In this document: piece by piece, positions 52,788 to 61,173 of the stretch
Layout of the letters: the number at the start of each line of letters is the position of its first letter
Position numbering within the stretch: position 1 is the stretch's first letter
Origin: Microbacterium croceum
Lineage (GTDB): Bacteria; Actinomycetota; Actinomycetes; Actinomycetales; Microbacteriaceae
Length of the DNA stretch: 64,000 nt
Assembly: GCF_023091245.1 (NCBI RefSeq)
Contig: NZ_JAHWXN010000001.1
Location: forward strand, 1,488,001-1,552,000
Reading direction: 5' to 3'
The notes under the pieces: model-generated
Databases searched by the model: none
What the model was told of the DNA's origin: nothing
Seen by the model: only the letters and a program-made list of their open reading frames with translations
Position numbers and translations under genes: made by a program

Positions 52788-53831
52788 ATGCTCGAGGAAG
52801 CACCACGAGTTCTCGTCGTCGATGACGACCCGGACGTCGCCCTGCTCGTGAAGACCGTGCTGGAGAGGCGCGCCGGCTGCGTCGTCGACCTCGCCGCCGA
52901 CGGGCGAGCCGCGATCGAACGCGTCGGCGCCGTGCGTCCTGACCTCGTCATCACCGACATCGAGATGCCCGGTCTGAACGGGCTCGATCTGCTCGCCGAG
53001 CTGCGACGCCTGATCCCGACCGTCCCCGTCGTGGTGATGACCGCGCACGTCTCCGTCGACTATGCGGTGTCCGCGCTGCGCGCCCAGGCCGACGAGTTCC
53101 TCACCAAGCCGCTCGACAACGTGCGCCTCGTGGAGACCGTCGGACGCCTGATCGAAGAGGGCCGGCGCCGAAGAGAGGCGAGTCGGCCGAAGGATGTGGT
53201 GCTCGCGATCGGCGCGCACCCCGACGACGTCGAGATCGGTGTCGGTGGTCTCCTTGCCGCGCATGCGCAGGCCGGAGACGACCTCACGATCCTCACTCTC
53301 TCACGCGGCGCGCGTGGGGGTGACGCGGACAGCAGACAGAACGAGTCCCTCGCCTCTGCGGAGATCCTCGGAGCACGACTCTTCCTCAAGGATCTGGTCG
53401 ACACCGAGATCTCCGGCGGTGGCGCGACCGTCCGCCTGATCGAGGAGGTCGTGCGCGAGATCCAGCCGACGATCGTCTATACCCACTCGCAGAACGATCG
53501 TCATCAGGACCACCGGGCGGTGAGCGAGGCCACGATCGTCGCGACCCGTCGCGTGGGTACCGTCGCGTGCTACCAGAGCCCATCGTCGACGATCGACTTC
53601 CGGCCGACGCGGTTCGTGCGGATCGACCAGTACCTTCCGCAGAAGCTGCGACTGCTGGAGTGCTTCCAGTCGCAGACTGCGAGCCGCGACTACCTCGACC
53701 CCGACTTCGTCAGCGCCACCGCGCGCTATTGGTCCCGCTTCGGCGGAGGGGTCGCGGTCGAGCCGCTCGAGGTGGTCCGCGAGACAGCCGAGTTCGTCGG
53801 AGCACACGAACTCTCACGACGGGAGAGCTGA
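52788..53831 (+). CDS. Response-regulator receiver domain fused to a PIG-L/LmbE-family deacetylase
   Basis: A 347-residue fusion. Residues 5-125 form a complete REC domain: V-V-D-D-D (11-13 region), phosphoacceptor Asp57 in V-I-T-D-I-E-M-P-G, Thr85 and Lys107. Residues 136-345 form a PIG-L domain: A-I-G-A-H-P-D-D-V-E (H144, D146, D147), S-R-G-A-R-G-G and N-D-R-H-Q-D-H-R (H239, H242), the zinc ligands. PIG-L enzymes remove acetyl groups from N-acetylglucosamine conjugates. Here phosphorylation of the same chain could switch the deacetylase. The ATG has an AAGGAGAG Shine-Dalgarno. It opens a seven-gene operon ending in a receiver and a histidine kinase. All catalytic residues seen are intact; the substrate is inferred. 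Confidence 0.9.
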   Translation: MLEEAPRVLVVDDDPDVALLVKTVLERRAGCVVDLAADGRAAIERVGAVRPDLVITDIEMPGLNGLDLLAELRRLIPTVPVVVMTAHVSVDYAVSALRAQADEFLTKPLDNVRLVETVGRLIEEGRRRREASRPKDVVLAIGAHPDDVEIGVGGLLAAHAQAGDDLTILTLSRGARGGDADSRQNESLASAEILGARLFLKDLVDTEISGGGATVRLIEEVVREIQPTIVYTHSQNDRHQDHRAVSEATIVATRRVGTVACYQSPSSTIDFRPTRFVRIDQYLPQKLRLLECFQSQTASRDYLDPDFVSATARYWSRFGGGVAVEPLEVVRETAEFVGAHELSRRES

Positions 53832-54820
53832 TGACCACACGAGTGCTGGTGACCGGAGCCGGAGGACCGGCCGGAGTCGCTGTGATCAGGTCTCTGCTGC
53901 GCCGCTCCGATCTGACGGTGTTCGCCGCCGACATGGACGGCTGGGCGAGCGGGCTGTACCTCGTGCCGTCAGAGCAGCGGCGCCTGCTGCCCCCTGGGCG
54001 CGATGAGGACTTCGTGCCCGCACTCGCACGGTTCGTCGCGGAGGACGCCCTCGATCTCGTGATCTCCACCGTCGACGTCGAGCTCGTGGCCGTCGCCGCA
54101 CGCCGTGAGGAGCTGGCTCCTGCGGTGCTGGCGGCGCCGTCGGCTGAGACGCTGAACACCGCGCTCGACAAGCTCGCTCTCGCCGAACGGTGCGCGCCGA
54201 CGGGGTTCGCGCCGCGGACCGTCCTCGCCGGCCCGGAGGCGGAGCGCATCGACTGGGAGTTCCCGGTCTTCGCGAAGCCGCGTCAGGGCGCGGGGAGTCG
54301 TGGCGTGCGCCTGGTACCGGATCGCGCCGCACTCGAGGCGCTGCCGGCGGACGAGGGCCTCATCGTGCAGGACTTCCTGCCTGGTGAGGAGTACTCGGTC
54401 GACGTGATCGCCGACGCGCAGGGCAACGTCGTCGCGGCAGTCCCGCGCACCAGGGCCCGGGTGGACTCGGGCGTCGCGATCGCCGGGTGCACCGTGCGCG
54501 ACCCCGAGCTCGAAGACACGGCCGCGGCTCTCGCGCAGGCGATCGGCCTCGTCGGCGTCGCCAACGTGCAACTGCGACGCGATCGGTCGGGCCGTGCGGT
54601 GCTGCTGGAGATCAACCCGCGCTTCCCCGGCGCGCTGCCGTTGACCATCGCGGCGGGCGTCGACATCCCGTCGCTCGTGGTCGACCTGTTCCTCGGCCGC
54701 GAGCTGCCCGCGCGCGTGCCGTTCCGCGAGGTCGCCTCGGTGCGCTTCCTCGAGGACATCATCGTCGAGGTGGAGGACGTGCTGGTGTCGGCGCATGCCG
54801 GGCATCAGGAGGAATCGTGA
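53831..54820 (+). CDS. ATP-grasp domain ligase of unknown substrate
   Basis: A 329-residue protein. The N-terminal pre-ATP-grasp domain begins R-V-L-V-T-G-A-G-G-P-A-G-V-A-V-I. The grasp domain shows F-A-K-P-R-Q-G-A-G-S-R-G-V (ATP-binding Lys and loop), V-Q-D-F-L-P-G-E-E-Y-S-V-D-V, and L-L-E-I-N-P-R-F-P-G-A (metal-binding Glu/Asn). It resembles carbamoyl-phosphate-synthase-like/PylC-like ligases that form amide bonds. The stop of the REC-PIG-L gene overlaps its ATG (TGATG), so the two proteins are made together. One possibility is that it acylates or aminoacylates the amine freed by the deacetylase; this is speculation from gene order. Confidence 0.85.
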   Translation: MTTRVLVTGAGGPAGVAVIRSLLRRSDLTVFAADMDGWASGLYLVPSEQRRLLPPGRDEDFVPALARFVAEDALDLVISTVDVELVAVAARREELAPAVLAAPSAETLNTALDKLALAERCAPTGFAPRTVLAGPEAERIDWEFPVFAKPRQGAGSRGVRLVPDRAALEALPADEGLIVQDFLPGEEYSVDVIADAQGNVVAAVPRTRARVDSGVAIAGCTVRDPELEDTAAALAQAIGLVGVANVQLRRDRSGRAVLLEINPRFPGALPLTIAAGVDIPSLVVDLFLGRELPARVPFREVASVRFLEDIIVEVEDVLVSAHAGHQEES

Positions 54821-55530
54821 GCCACGAGGCGCTGCGTGGTGACCACCACGTGCACTCCACGTTCTCCGACGATGCGGTCTCCACGCTCGCCGAGAATGTC
54901 GTGGCGGCCGCCGAGATCGGGCTGACCACGATCCGGCTGGTGGACCACGTGCGTCAGAGCACGACCTGGGTGCCCGAGTACCTCGCGGCCGTGCGCGCCC
55001 TCGAGGTCCCGGAGGGGCTCACCGTGCTCACGGGCGTGGAGGCCAAGATCCTCAGCGTCGCCGGTGACCTCGACATCCCCACCCTGCCTCCGGGGATCGA
55101 TCGCATCCTGATCGCCGATCATCAGTTCCCCGGCGTCGACGGCCCGCTCGGCCCCTCCGCCGTGCGCGAGCGTATCGCGGACGGGTGGGCGGCGGCCGAT
55201 GTGCTCGACCAGCTCGTCTCGGCGCTCATCTCTTCCATGCGTCGGCATCCGGGCAACCAGCTCGCGCACTGCTTCTCGCTGCTCCCCAAGATCGGGCTCG
55301 CCGAGAGCGACCTCGGGGTCGAGCGGGTGGAGGCATGGGCGCGCGCCGCGGCCGAGACCGGAACGCTGGTCGAGGTCAACGAGAAGTGGGGATGCCCCGA
55401 GGCGCCGACACTCGCGGCGCTGCGCGCCGCCGGGGTCGAGATCGTGGCCTCCACAGACAGCCATATCGCCTCGGACGTCGGACGCTATGAGCGTGTCACC
55501 GCGCTGTTGGCCGAGGAAGACGGTTCCTGA
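54817..55530 (+). CDS. PHP-domain metal-dependent hydrolase
   Basis: A 237-residue protein. The first PHP metal motif is D-H-H-V-H-S-T-F-S-D-D-A (9-20, H11-x-H13), followed by L-V-D-H-V, a central H-C-F near residue 152, and S-T-D-S-H-I at about 214-219. The single domain and length fit stand-alone PHP phosphoesterases of the HisK type, but the substrate is unknown. The GTG has AGGAGG upstream and overlaps the ATP-grasp stop (GTGA). Within this operon it may hydrolyse a phosphorylated intermediate. Confidence 0.85.
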   Translation: MSHEALRGDHHVHSTFSDDAVSTLAENVVAAAEIGLTTIRLVDHVRQSTTWVPEYLAAVRALEVPEGLTVLTGVEAKILSVAGDLDIPTLPPGIDRILIADHQFPGVDGPLGPSAVRERIADGWAAADVLDQLVSALISSMRRHPGNQLAHCFSLLPKIGLAESDLGVERVEAWARAAAETGTLVEVNEKWGCPEAPTLAALRAAGVEIVASTDSHIASDVGRYERVTALLAEEDGS

Positions 55531-57017
55531 TGGCGGAACTCACCTGGCTCGAGACGGTCTTCGTGATCCTCCTGCTGATCTGCGTGCTGGTGGGCACTCT
55601 GCCCGTGATCAACACGGGTCTGCAGTTCCTGTCGCTGCCGCTGCACGCCTTCCGCAACCACTATGCGAAGGCTGCCCCGTACCATCCGCGCGTCGCGGTG
55701 GTCATCCCGGCATGGAACGAGGGGCTGGTCATCGGTCCCGCGATCGAACGGCTGCTCCAGTTGGAGTACCCGGCCGACCGTCTGCGCGTCTTCGTCGTCG
55801 ACGATGCCTCGACGGATGACACTCCGGACATCGTCAACACCAAGGCGGCTGCCTACCCTGGCCGCGTCGTGCACCTGCGGCGCGAGGTCGGCGGGGAGGG
55901 CAAGGCGCACACCCTGAACCACGGACTCGACATCGTGCTCGCGGATGACTGGACCGAGGCCGTGCTCATCATGGACGCCGACGTCATCTTCGCCAGGGAC
56001 TCCCTACGCAAGCTGACCAGACATCTCGCCGACGAGAAGGTCGGCGCCGTCACCGCCTACATCGCCGAAGGCAGCAGGGACCGCAACTACCTCACCCGCT
56101 TCATCGCGATCGAGTACGTCATCGGGCAGCTCTCCGCCCGCCGCACCCAGAACGTCGGGGGTGCGATCGCGTGCCTTGCCGGAGGGGCGCAACTGCATTC
56201 GCGCGCCAACCTCGAGGCGATCGGCGGGCGGATCCCCACCGGAACGCTCGCGGAAGACACGATGACGACCTTCGAGAGCCAGATCAAGGGCCGCCGGATG
56301 GTCTTCGAGCCGCATGCCGTCGTCTACGCGGAGGAGCCGCGCACAGTCGACAGCCTGTGGAAGCAACGTCTGCGCTGGGCGCGCGGCAACGTGCAGCTCA
56401 CCTCGATCTACCGCAAGCTATGGTTCCGGCCCAGTCGTGAGCACAACCTGGGGAGCATCCCGTTCGGGCTCGCGTGGTTCACGATCCTGCTGCTGCCGGC
56501 GTTCATGATCCTGGCGGCGGCTGCGATGCTCACGCTGCTCATCCTGCACAGCGAGATCGCCGATTTCGTCTTCCGCTTCATGTGGATCTCAGCGGCCTGC
56601 ATCTACCTCTTCTCGATGCTGTACTCGGTGCAGCTCGATCCACGGATCGGCCGGCAGTCCTGGCGGGAGGCGCTGATGTTCCCCGGACTCGGCGCGCTGA
56701 TCCTCATGGCGATCGCGCTGTTCCCGTGGCTGTTCGAGCGGGTGCTGTCGGAGCTCGGCATGGCGCTGACCGATCAGACCCGCTTCACCTGGGCGGTGAT
56801 CTTCTACCTCTGGGGACCGATCTCGATGCTCGGGATCTGGCTCGCACGTGCCGTCGAGCGCTTCCCCGGCGGCCGCTTCTTCGCCGGACTGCTGCTCTAC
56901 ATCTGCGGGTACGGCTCACTGCTGTGCGCCATCACCGTGGACTCGTACATCAAGGAGTGGCGTCACGCCGACGCCGCGTGGATCAAGACCGAGAAGGTCG
57001 GAAGGGTCGACTCATGA
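55530..57017 (+). CDS. Processive family 2 membrane glycosyltransferase (cellulose/poly-GlcNAc synthase-like)
   Basis: A 495-residue membrane enzyme with a helix at about 8-36 and four or five C-terminal helices from about residue 305. The cytoplasmic GT-A domain has V-V-I-P-A-W-N-E (57-64), D-D (91-92), D-A-D (149-151), T-L-A-E-D (239-243) and Q-R-L-R-W (279-283): the full D,D,D,Q-x-x-R-W set of processive polysaccharide synthases such as PgaC and BcsA. It polymerises and exports a beta-linked glycan. The deacetylase two genes upstream acts on N-acetylglucosamine in other systems, so a poly-GlcNAc-type product is a reasonable guess. TGATG overlap with the PHP gene. Confidence 0.9.
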   Translation: MAELTWLETVFVILLLICVLVGTLPVINTGLQFLSLPLHAFRNHYAKAAPYHPRVAVVIPAWNEGLVIGPAIERLLQLEYPADRLRVFVVDDASTDDTPDIVNTKAAAYPGRVVHLRREVGGEGKAHTLNHGLDIVLADDWTEAVLIMDADVIFARDSLRKLTRHLADEKVGAVTAYIAEGSRDRNYLTRFIAIEYVIGQLSARRTQNVGGAIACLAGGAQLHSRANLEAIGGRIPTGTLAEDTMTTFESQIKGRRMVFEPHAVVYAEEPRTVDSLWKQRLRWARGNVQLTSIYRKLWFRPSREHNLGSIPFGLAWFTILLLPAFMILAAAAMLTLLILHSEIADFVFRFMWISAACIYLFSMLYSVQLDPRIGRQSWREALMFPGLGALILMAIALFPWLFERVLSELGMALTDQTRFTWAVIFYLWGPISMLGIWLARAVERFPGGRFFAGLLLYICGYGSLLCAITVDSYIKEWRHADAAWIKTEKVGRVDS

Positions 57018-57157
57018 CCGAGACACCCCCGCAGAACTCGGAAGCTGAGGAGATCGAGGAGGACCGGCGACGCGAGCTCCGCCTTATTCCGCAGGCTCTG
57101 CTCGCCCTGGCGATCGTCGTGGTGGTCGTGATCGTGCGAGAGCTGTTCCTCCGGTGA
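57014..57157 (+). CDS. 47-residue single-pass membrane peptide between synthase and receiver genes
   Basis: An acidic cytoplasmic N-terminus (residues 1-24, rich in Glu and Arg) is followed by one hydrophobic helix (about 25-42) that ends R-E-L-F-L-R. The ATG overlaps the synthase stop and its own stop overlaps the GTG of the receiver gene, so it is locked into the operon by overlaps on both sides. Small single-helix subunits accompany several synthase complexes, so an accessory subunit is likely but unproven. Confidence 0.75.
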   Translation: MTETPPQNSEAEEIEEDRRRELRLIPQALLALAIVVVVVIVRELFLR

Positions 57158-57501
57158 ACGGGCGACCTCTCGCCCTGGTCGTCGAGGACAGCGCAGATCA
57201 GACCGCGCTGCTGCGCCGCTACCTCGATCGTGAGGGCTTCGATGTCTTCGCCGCTGCCGATGCAGAGGCGGCGATCGCCGCGTTCGACGACATCGTCCCT
57301 GTCGTCGCCGTGCTCGATCTCCTCCTGCCGGGCATATCCGGCCAGGAGTGTGCAGCGCTGGTGCGTGATCGCTTCCCCGCGTGCTTCCTCGTGATCAGTT
57401 CCGTCCTCGACGCCGCGGACTATCCGCCGGCGGATGCGGCGCTGCCCAAACCGATCATCGGAGCGCACATGCACGAGATCCTGCAGCGGGTGCCGCGGTG
57501 A
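57154..57501 (+). CDS. Stand-alone response-regulator receiver protein
   Basis: A 115-residue REC domain with no output domain: V-V-E-D-S-A-D-Q (acidic pair), phosphoacceptor Asp in V-A-V-L-D-L-L-L-P-G, a Ser-Ser at the switch position (V-I-S-S-V) and the conserved Lys in L-P-K-P-I. It is probably a phosphotransfer partner linking the histidine kinase to the REC-PIG-L protein, or a direct regulator of the synthase. It is encoded directly before the kinase with a 4-nt overlap. Confidence 0.88.
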   Translation: MNGRPLALVVEDSADQTALLRRYLDREGFDVFAAADAEAAIAAFDDIVPVVAVLDLLLPGISGQECAALVRDRFPACFLVISSVLDAADYPPADAALPKPIIGAHMHEILQRVPR

Positions 57502-59291
57502 ACGCCGCGACGCCTCTGAACCGCGCCGAGAACCGCTGGTACCGGCTGTTCGACAACCCGAGTCCGCTGCTGAAGCAGGCGCCGACGACGATCGCGATCA
57601 TCGTCGCCGCTCTGGTGGCGTGGCTCAACCCCGATCTCGCCTTCGAACAGGGGCTTGCCGCTCTCGCCGGCATCGCCATCGTGCTGCTCGCCACCGTGCA
57701 CGCCGCCGTCCTCAGCGGCCTGCGCGTGTACGAGGGCTGGGTGGTGCTGATCATCCCGATGATCGACATCCTCGGACTCGGACTTTTCCGCGCCGGCACG
57801 GGCGGCGCCTCGTCGATCTTCGGATCGCTCGTGCTGCTGCCGGTGGTGTGGATCGCGGCAGCACCCGGCATCCGCTACGTATTCGTCGTCGGAGGGCTCA
57901 CCTCCCTCGCCCTCCTCATGCCGTACTTCGCCAGTCCGCCGAGCACCTCCGTCGAGTGGCTGCGCGGTGTGATCGGACCGCTGGTCTTCTCGGCGATGGC
58001 CGCGGTCGTGAACGAGCTGTCCCGCCAGCAACGGGTGCGCGTCGAGCAGGCGGAGCGACTGGTGGCCGAGCGCACGGCGGCATTGACCGACAACGTCGCG
58101 ATGCTCGTGCAACTGCGCGAGAAGGAGCTGCAGAACCAGGTCCTGGTCGACTCCTATGAGGGGCTGTGGGCCTCGATCACCGCGCAGGCCGTCATCGGAA
58201 CCGATGACGCAGGACGCATCACGGCCTGGAACCCCGGCGCGGAGCGCCTCCTCGGCATCACCTACGCCGAGGCGATGCAGGATGTGCGCGTCGATCGCTT
58301 CTTCCCGGATTCCGTCCTCACCATGCTGGCGCAGGACTGCCCCGGCGAAGGGGATCCCCCGCAGATCCCCGAACTCGCGCAGGGTGTTCAGGCGCTGTTC
58401 GCCCGTGTCGACGAGGAGCAGATCGTCGATGGCGACTTCTCGGTGACCACGTCGGGCGGGACCACGGTTCCCGCTCGTGTGACTATCACGCCGCACAAGG
58501 ACGCCGACGGGGCACAGCAGGGCTACCTGTTCGTCGTGACCGACGAGAGCCGAGCCGTCGAGGTCGCGCGCATGAAGGACGAGTTCGTCGGGATGATCTC
58601 CCACGAGCTGCGCACGCCGCTGAGCGCGATCATCGGCTTCCTCGACCTGCTGCAGAACGACCCGGGTCAGCCTCTCACCGACGATCAGCAGGAATTCGTC
58701 GGCATCATCGAGCGCAACGCGCAGCGCCTGCTCAATCTCGTCGGCGATCTGCTGTTCAGCGCCCAGGTCGAGTCGGGCCGGTTCCCGCTCGACCGCACCG
58801 ATGCCGACCTCGCGGAGCTCGTGCGCTCGGCCGTGCTCTCGGCGGGGCCGCACGCCCAGCGCGAGGGGATCACGCTCACGGCCGACGTGCCGGATACGCC
58901 AGTGCGGGCACTCGTCGATCCAGGGCGGATCGGTCAGGCGATCGACAACCTGCTCTCCAATGCGATCAAATTCACCTCGGCGGGCGGCAGCGTGACGGCG
59001 CGCCTGATCCTGGTGGACGGCGGCGTGCAGATCTCGGTGCGCGACACCGGCGTCGGCATCCCCGAGGGCGAGCAGGGAATGCTGTTCACCCGCTTCTTCC
59101 GCGCATCGACCGCCACGCAGAACGCCGTGCCCGGAGTCGGGTTGGGTCTCACCATCACCCGAGCGATCGTGATCGCCCACGGAGGAGTGATGGATGTCGA
59201 GAGCGAGGAGGGCGTCGGGACCGAGTTCCGATTCACTCTCCCGTTGGTGCCACGCACCGAGGTGCTGACCACGCTCAGCATCCCCGAGTGA
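57498..59291 (+). CDS. Membrane PAS-domain sensor histidine kinase
   Basis: A 597-residue kinase. Five or six hydrophobic segments occupy residues 25-175, followed by a coiled coil (about 175-215, E-Q-A-E-R-L-V-A-E-R) and a PAS domain (about 220-355, with V-I-G-T-D-D-A-G-R-I-T-A-W-N). The HisKA box is I-S-H-E-L-R-T-P with phospho-His369. The ATPase has N-L-L-S-N-A-I-K-F (N box), D-T-G-V-G-I-P (G1) and G-L-G-L-T-I (G2). All catalytic parts are intact. The GTG overlaps the receiver stop. It is the last gene of the operon and the likely source of phosphate for both receiver domains. The sensed signal is unknown. Confidence 0.92.
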   Translation: MNAATPLNRAENRWYRLFDNPSPLLKQAPTTIAIIVAALVAWLNPDLAFEQGLAALAGIAIVLLATVHAAVLSGLRVYEGWVVLIIPMIDILGLGLFRAGTGGASSIFGSLVLLPVVWIAAAPGIRYVFVVGGLTSLALLMPYFASPPSTSVEWLRGVIGPLVFSAMAAVVNELSRQQRVRVEQAERLVAERTAALTDNVAMLVQLREKELQNQVLVDSYEGLWASITAQAVIGTDDAGRITAWNPGAERLLGITYAEAMQDVRVDRFFPDSVLTMLAQDCPGEGDPPQIPELAQGVQALFARVDEEQIVDGDFSVTTSGGTTVPARVTITPHKDADGAQQGYLFVVTDESRAVEVARMKDEFVGMISHELRTPLSAIIGFLDLLQNDPGQPLTDDQQEFVGIIERNAQRLLNLVGDLLFSAQVESGRFPLDRTDADLAELVRSAVLSAGPHAQREGITLTADVPDTPVRALVDPGRIGQAIDNLLSNAIKFTSAGGSVTARLILVDGGVQISVRDTGVGIPEGEQGMLFTRFFRASTATQNAVPGVGLGLTITRAIVIAHGGVMDVESEEGVGTEFRFTLPLVPRTEVLTTLSIPE

Positions 59292-59394
59292 GCAGCGGCC
59301 GGTTGGCGGCGTCTCGACCCTCGCCCGCCATGTCGTCAGCGAGCTGATAGCCTGGTCGGCTCGACAGTTGCGGGCGGAAGGACGGCCTCGCACG

Positions 59395-61083
59395 GTGGGC
59401 TACATCGATGTCTCAGGTATTTCACTCACGCTGCCGGACGGCAGACCGCTTCTCGACGACGCGACCTTCCGGGTCGGGCAGGGATCGACCAGCGCGCTGA
59501 TCGGACCGAACGGTGCGGGCAAGACCACGCTGCTGCGGATCATCCGCGGGGATCAGGCCGCCGATGACGGCGTCGTGACGATCGACGGCGGACTCGGCGT
59601 CATGGATCAGTTCGTCGGCCACGGGGAGCCGGGGCAGACCGTGCACGAGCTCCTCGTCCGCGTCGCGCCTCGGCGCATCCGTGCGGCGGCTCGGGCTCTC
59701 GAGGCGGCGGAGAACGCCCTGATCGAGCGTGACGAGCATGACACGCAGATGGCCTACGCCTCGGCCATCGCCGAGTATGCAGATGCCGGCGGCTACGAGC
59801 ACGAGACCGTGTGGGATCAGTGCACGGTGGCGGCCCTGGGTGTGCCGTTCGAGCGCGCCCGCTACCGTGAGCTGACCACGCTCTCGGGCGGAGAGCAGAA
59901 GCGGCTGGCACTCGAGGCTCTGCTGCGCGGCCCGGATCAGGTGCTGCTGCTCGACGAGCCCGACAACTACCTCGACGTGCCGGCGAAGCGCTGGCTCGAG
60001 GAGCAGTTGCGGCAGACCGCCAAGACCGTGCTCCTGGTCTCGCACGATCGCGAGCTGCTGGCCCGTGCGGCGGATCGGCTGATCACACTCGAACCCGGCG
60101 GCGCGGGGGCCACCGCCTGGGTGCACGGTGGCGGCTTCGGCACATACCACCAGGCGCGCAGCGACCGGATGGACCGGCTCGATGAACTGCGTCGGCGCTG
60201 GGACGAGCAGCACGAGAAGCTGCGGATCCTGGTGGCGAATCTCAAGGTCAAGGCTTCGGCGAACGACGGCTTCGCCTCGCGCTACCAGGCGGCCCAGACC
60301 AGACTTCGCAAGTTCGAGGAGGCGGGCCCGCCGGAGGAGCGTCCACCGGCGCAGGACTTCGACATGCGCCTGCGCGGAGCGCGCACGGGCAAGCGTGCGG
60401 TGGTGGCGCATCAGCTGGAGCTCAGCGGCCTCATGAAGCCGTTCGATGCCGAGGTCTGGTACGGAGATCGCGTGGCGGTGCTCGGCTCGAACGGCTCGGG
60501 CAAGTCGCACTTCCTGCGGCTGCTCGCCCGCGGCGGCACTGACCCCGACCCGTCGCTCGGTCACGTGACATCGACGGGAGAACAATTGAGCGAGGTCGCG
60601 CACTCCGGGCGGGCGGTACTGGGCGCGCGCGTGGTGCCGGGGCTGTTCGCCCAGACGCATACGCACCCGGAGTTCGTCGGTCGCACGCTGCTGGAGATCC
60701 TGCACCGCGGCGACGACCGTCGTGCGGGGATGCCGCGTGACGCCGCCAGCTCGGCCCTCGACCGGTACGGTCTCGTGCGCCAGGCGCAGCAGACCTTCGA
60801 GTCGTTGTCGGGTGGACAGCAGGCGCGGTTCCAGGTGCTGCTGCTCGAGCTGTCCGGTGCGACGCTGCTGCTGCTCGACGAGCCGACCGACAACCTCGAC
60901 ATCGAGTCGGCCGAGGCGTTGGAGCAGGCGCTCGAGCGCTTCGAGGGCACTGTGCTCGCCGTCACGCACGACCGCTGGTTCGCGCGCTCCTTCGATCGGT
61001 TCCTGGTGTTCGGCTCCGATGGAGCGGTCTACGAGTCCGGCGAGCCGGTGTGGGACGAGCGCCGGGTGGCGCGGGCACGCTGA
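59395..61083 (+). CDS. ABC-F family ATPase
   Basis: A 562-residue soluble protein with two ABC domains: Walker A G-P-N-G-A-G-K-T-T and G-S-N-G-S-G-K-S-H, signatures L-S-G-G-E-Q-K and L-S-G-G-Q-Q-A, and Walker B L-L-L-D-E-P-D-N-Y-L-D and L-L-L-D-E-P-T-D-N-L-D. There are no membrane helices. The basic linker between the domains (about 235-330) is the ABC-F P-site tertiary-interaction region. ABC-F proteins act on ribosomes, some giving antibiotic resistance; the subgroup cannot be told here. The GTG at 59395 gives the family-typical start (G-Y-I-D-V-S-G-I-S-L); TTG 59368 is possible. Confidence 0.9.
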   Translation: MGYIDVSGISLTLPDGRPLLDDATFRVGQGSTSALIGPNGAGKTTLLRIIRGDQAADDGVVTIDGGLGVMDQFVGHGEPGQTVHELLVRVAPRRIRAAARALEAAENALIERDEHDTQMAYASAIAEYADAGGYEHETVWDQCTVAALGVPFERARYRELTTLSGGEQKRLALEALLRGPDQVLLLDEPDNYLDVPAKRWLEEQLRQTAKTVLLVSHDRELLARAADRLITLEPGGAGATAWVHGGGFGTYHQARSDRMDRLDELRRRWDEQHEKLRILVANLKVKASANDGFASRYQAAQTRLRKFEEAGPPEERPPAQDFDMRLRGARTGKRAVVAHQLELSGLMKPFDAEVWYGDRVAVLGSNGSGKSHFLRLLARGGTDPDPSLGHVTSTGEQLSEVAHSGRAVLGARVVPGLFAQTHTHPEFVGRTLLEILHRGDDRRAGMPRDAASSALDRYGLVRQAQQTFESLSGGQQARFQVLLLELSGATLLLLDEPTDNLDIESAEALEQALERFEGTVLAVTHDRWFARSFDRFLVFGSDGAVYESGEPVWDERRVARAR

Positions 61084-61089
61084 CGCTCT

Positions 61090-61173
61090 CGCTCTCTGCG
61101 GCGTGAGGGGTCACGACGCGCCGCGCGACGATCGTGCGACGCGGCGTGTCCTGACCCCTCACCTCAGAGAGCG
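61090..61173. repeat. 84-bp nested palindrome between convergent genes
   Basis: Nested inverted arms CGCTCTCTG/CAGAGAGCG, GTGAGGGGTCA/TGACCCCTCAC and a GC-rich core form a long near-continuous stem. It may be the shared terminator of the ABC-F and oxidoreductase genes; its left edge is 7 bp past one stop and its right arm covers the last codons of the other gene. It is much longer than a normal terminator. Confidence 0.7.

Noticed and set aside
52659..53264. Minus-strand open frame opposite the REC-PIG-L start
   Set aside because: No family pattern; the plus-strand gene has a good Shine-Dalgarno and intact REC motifs over the same bases.
57420..59393. 657-codon open frame antisense to the histidine kinase
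   Set aside because: Shadow frame; the plus strand has every kinase motif in order and the overlap chain of the operon.
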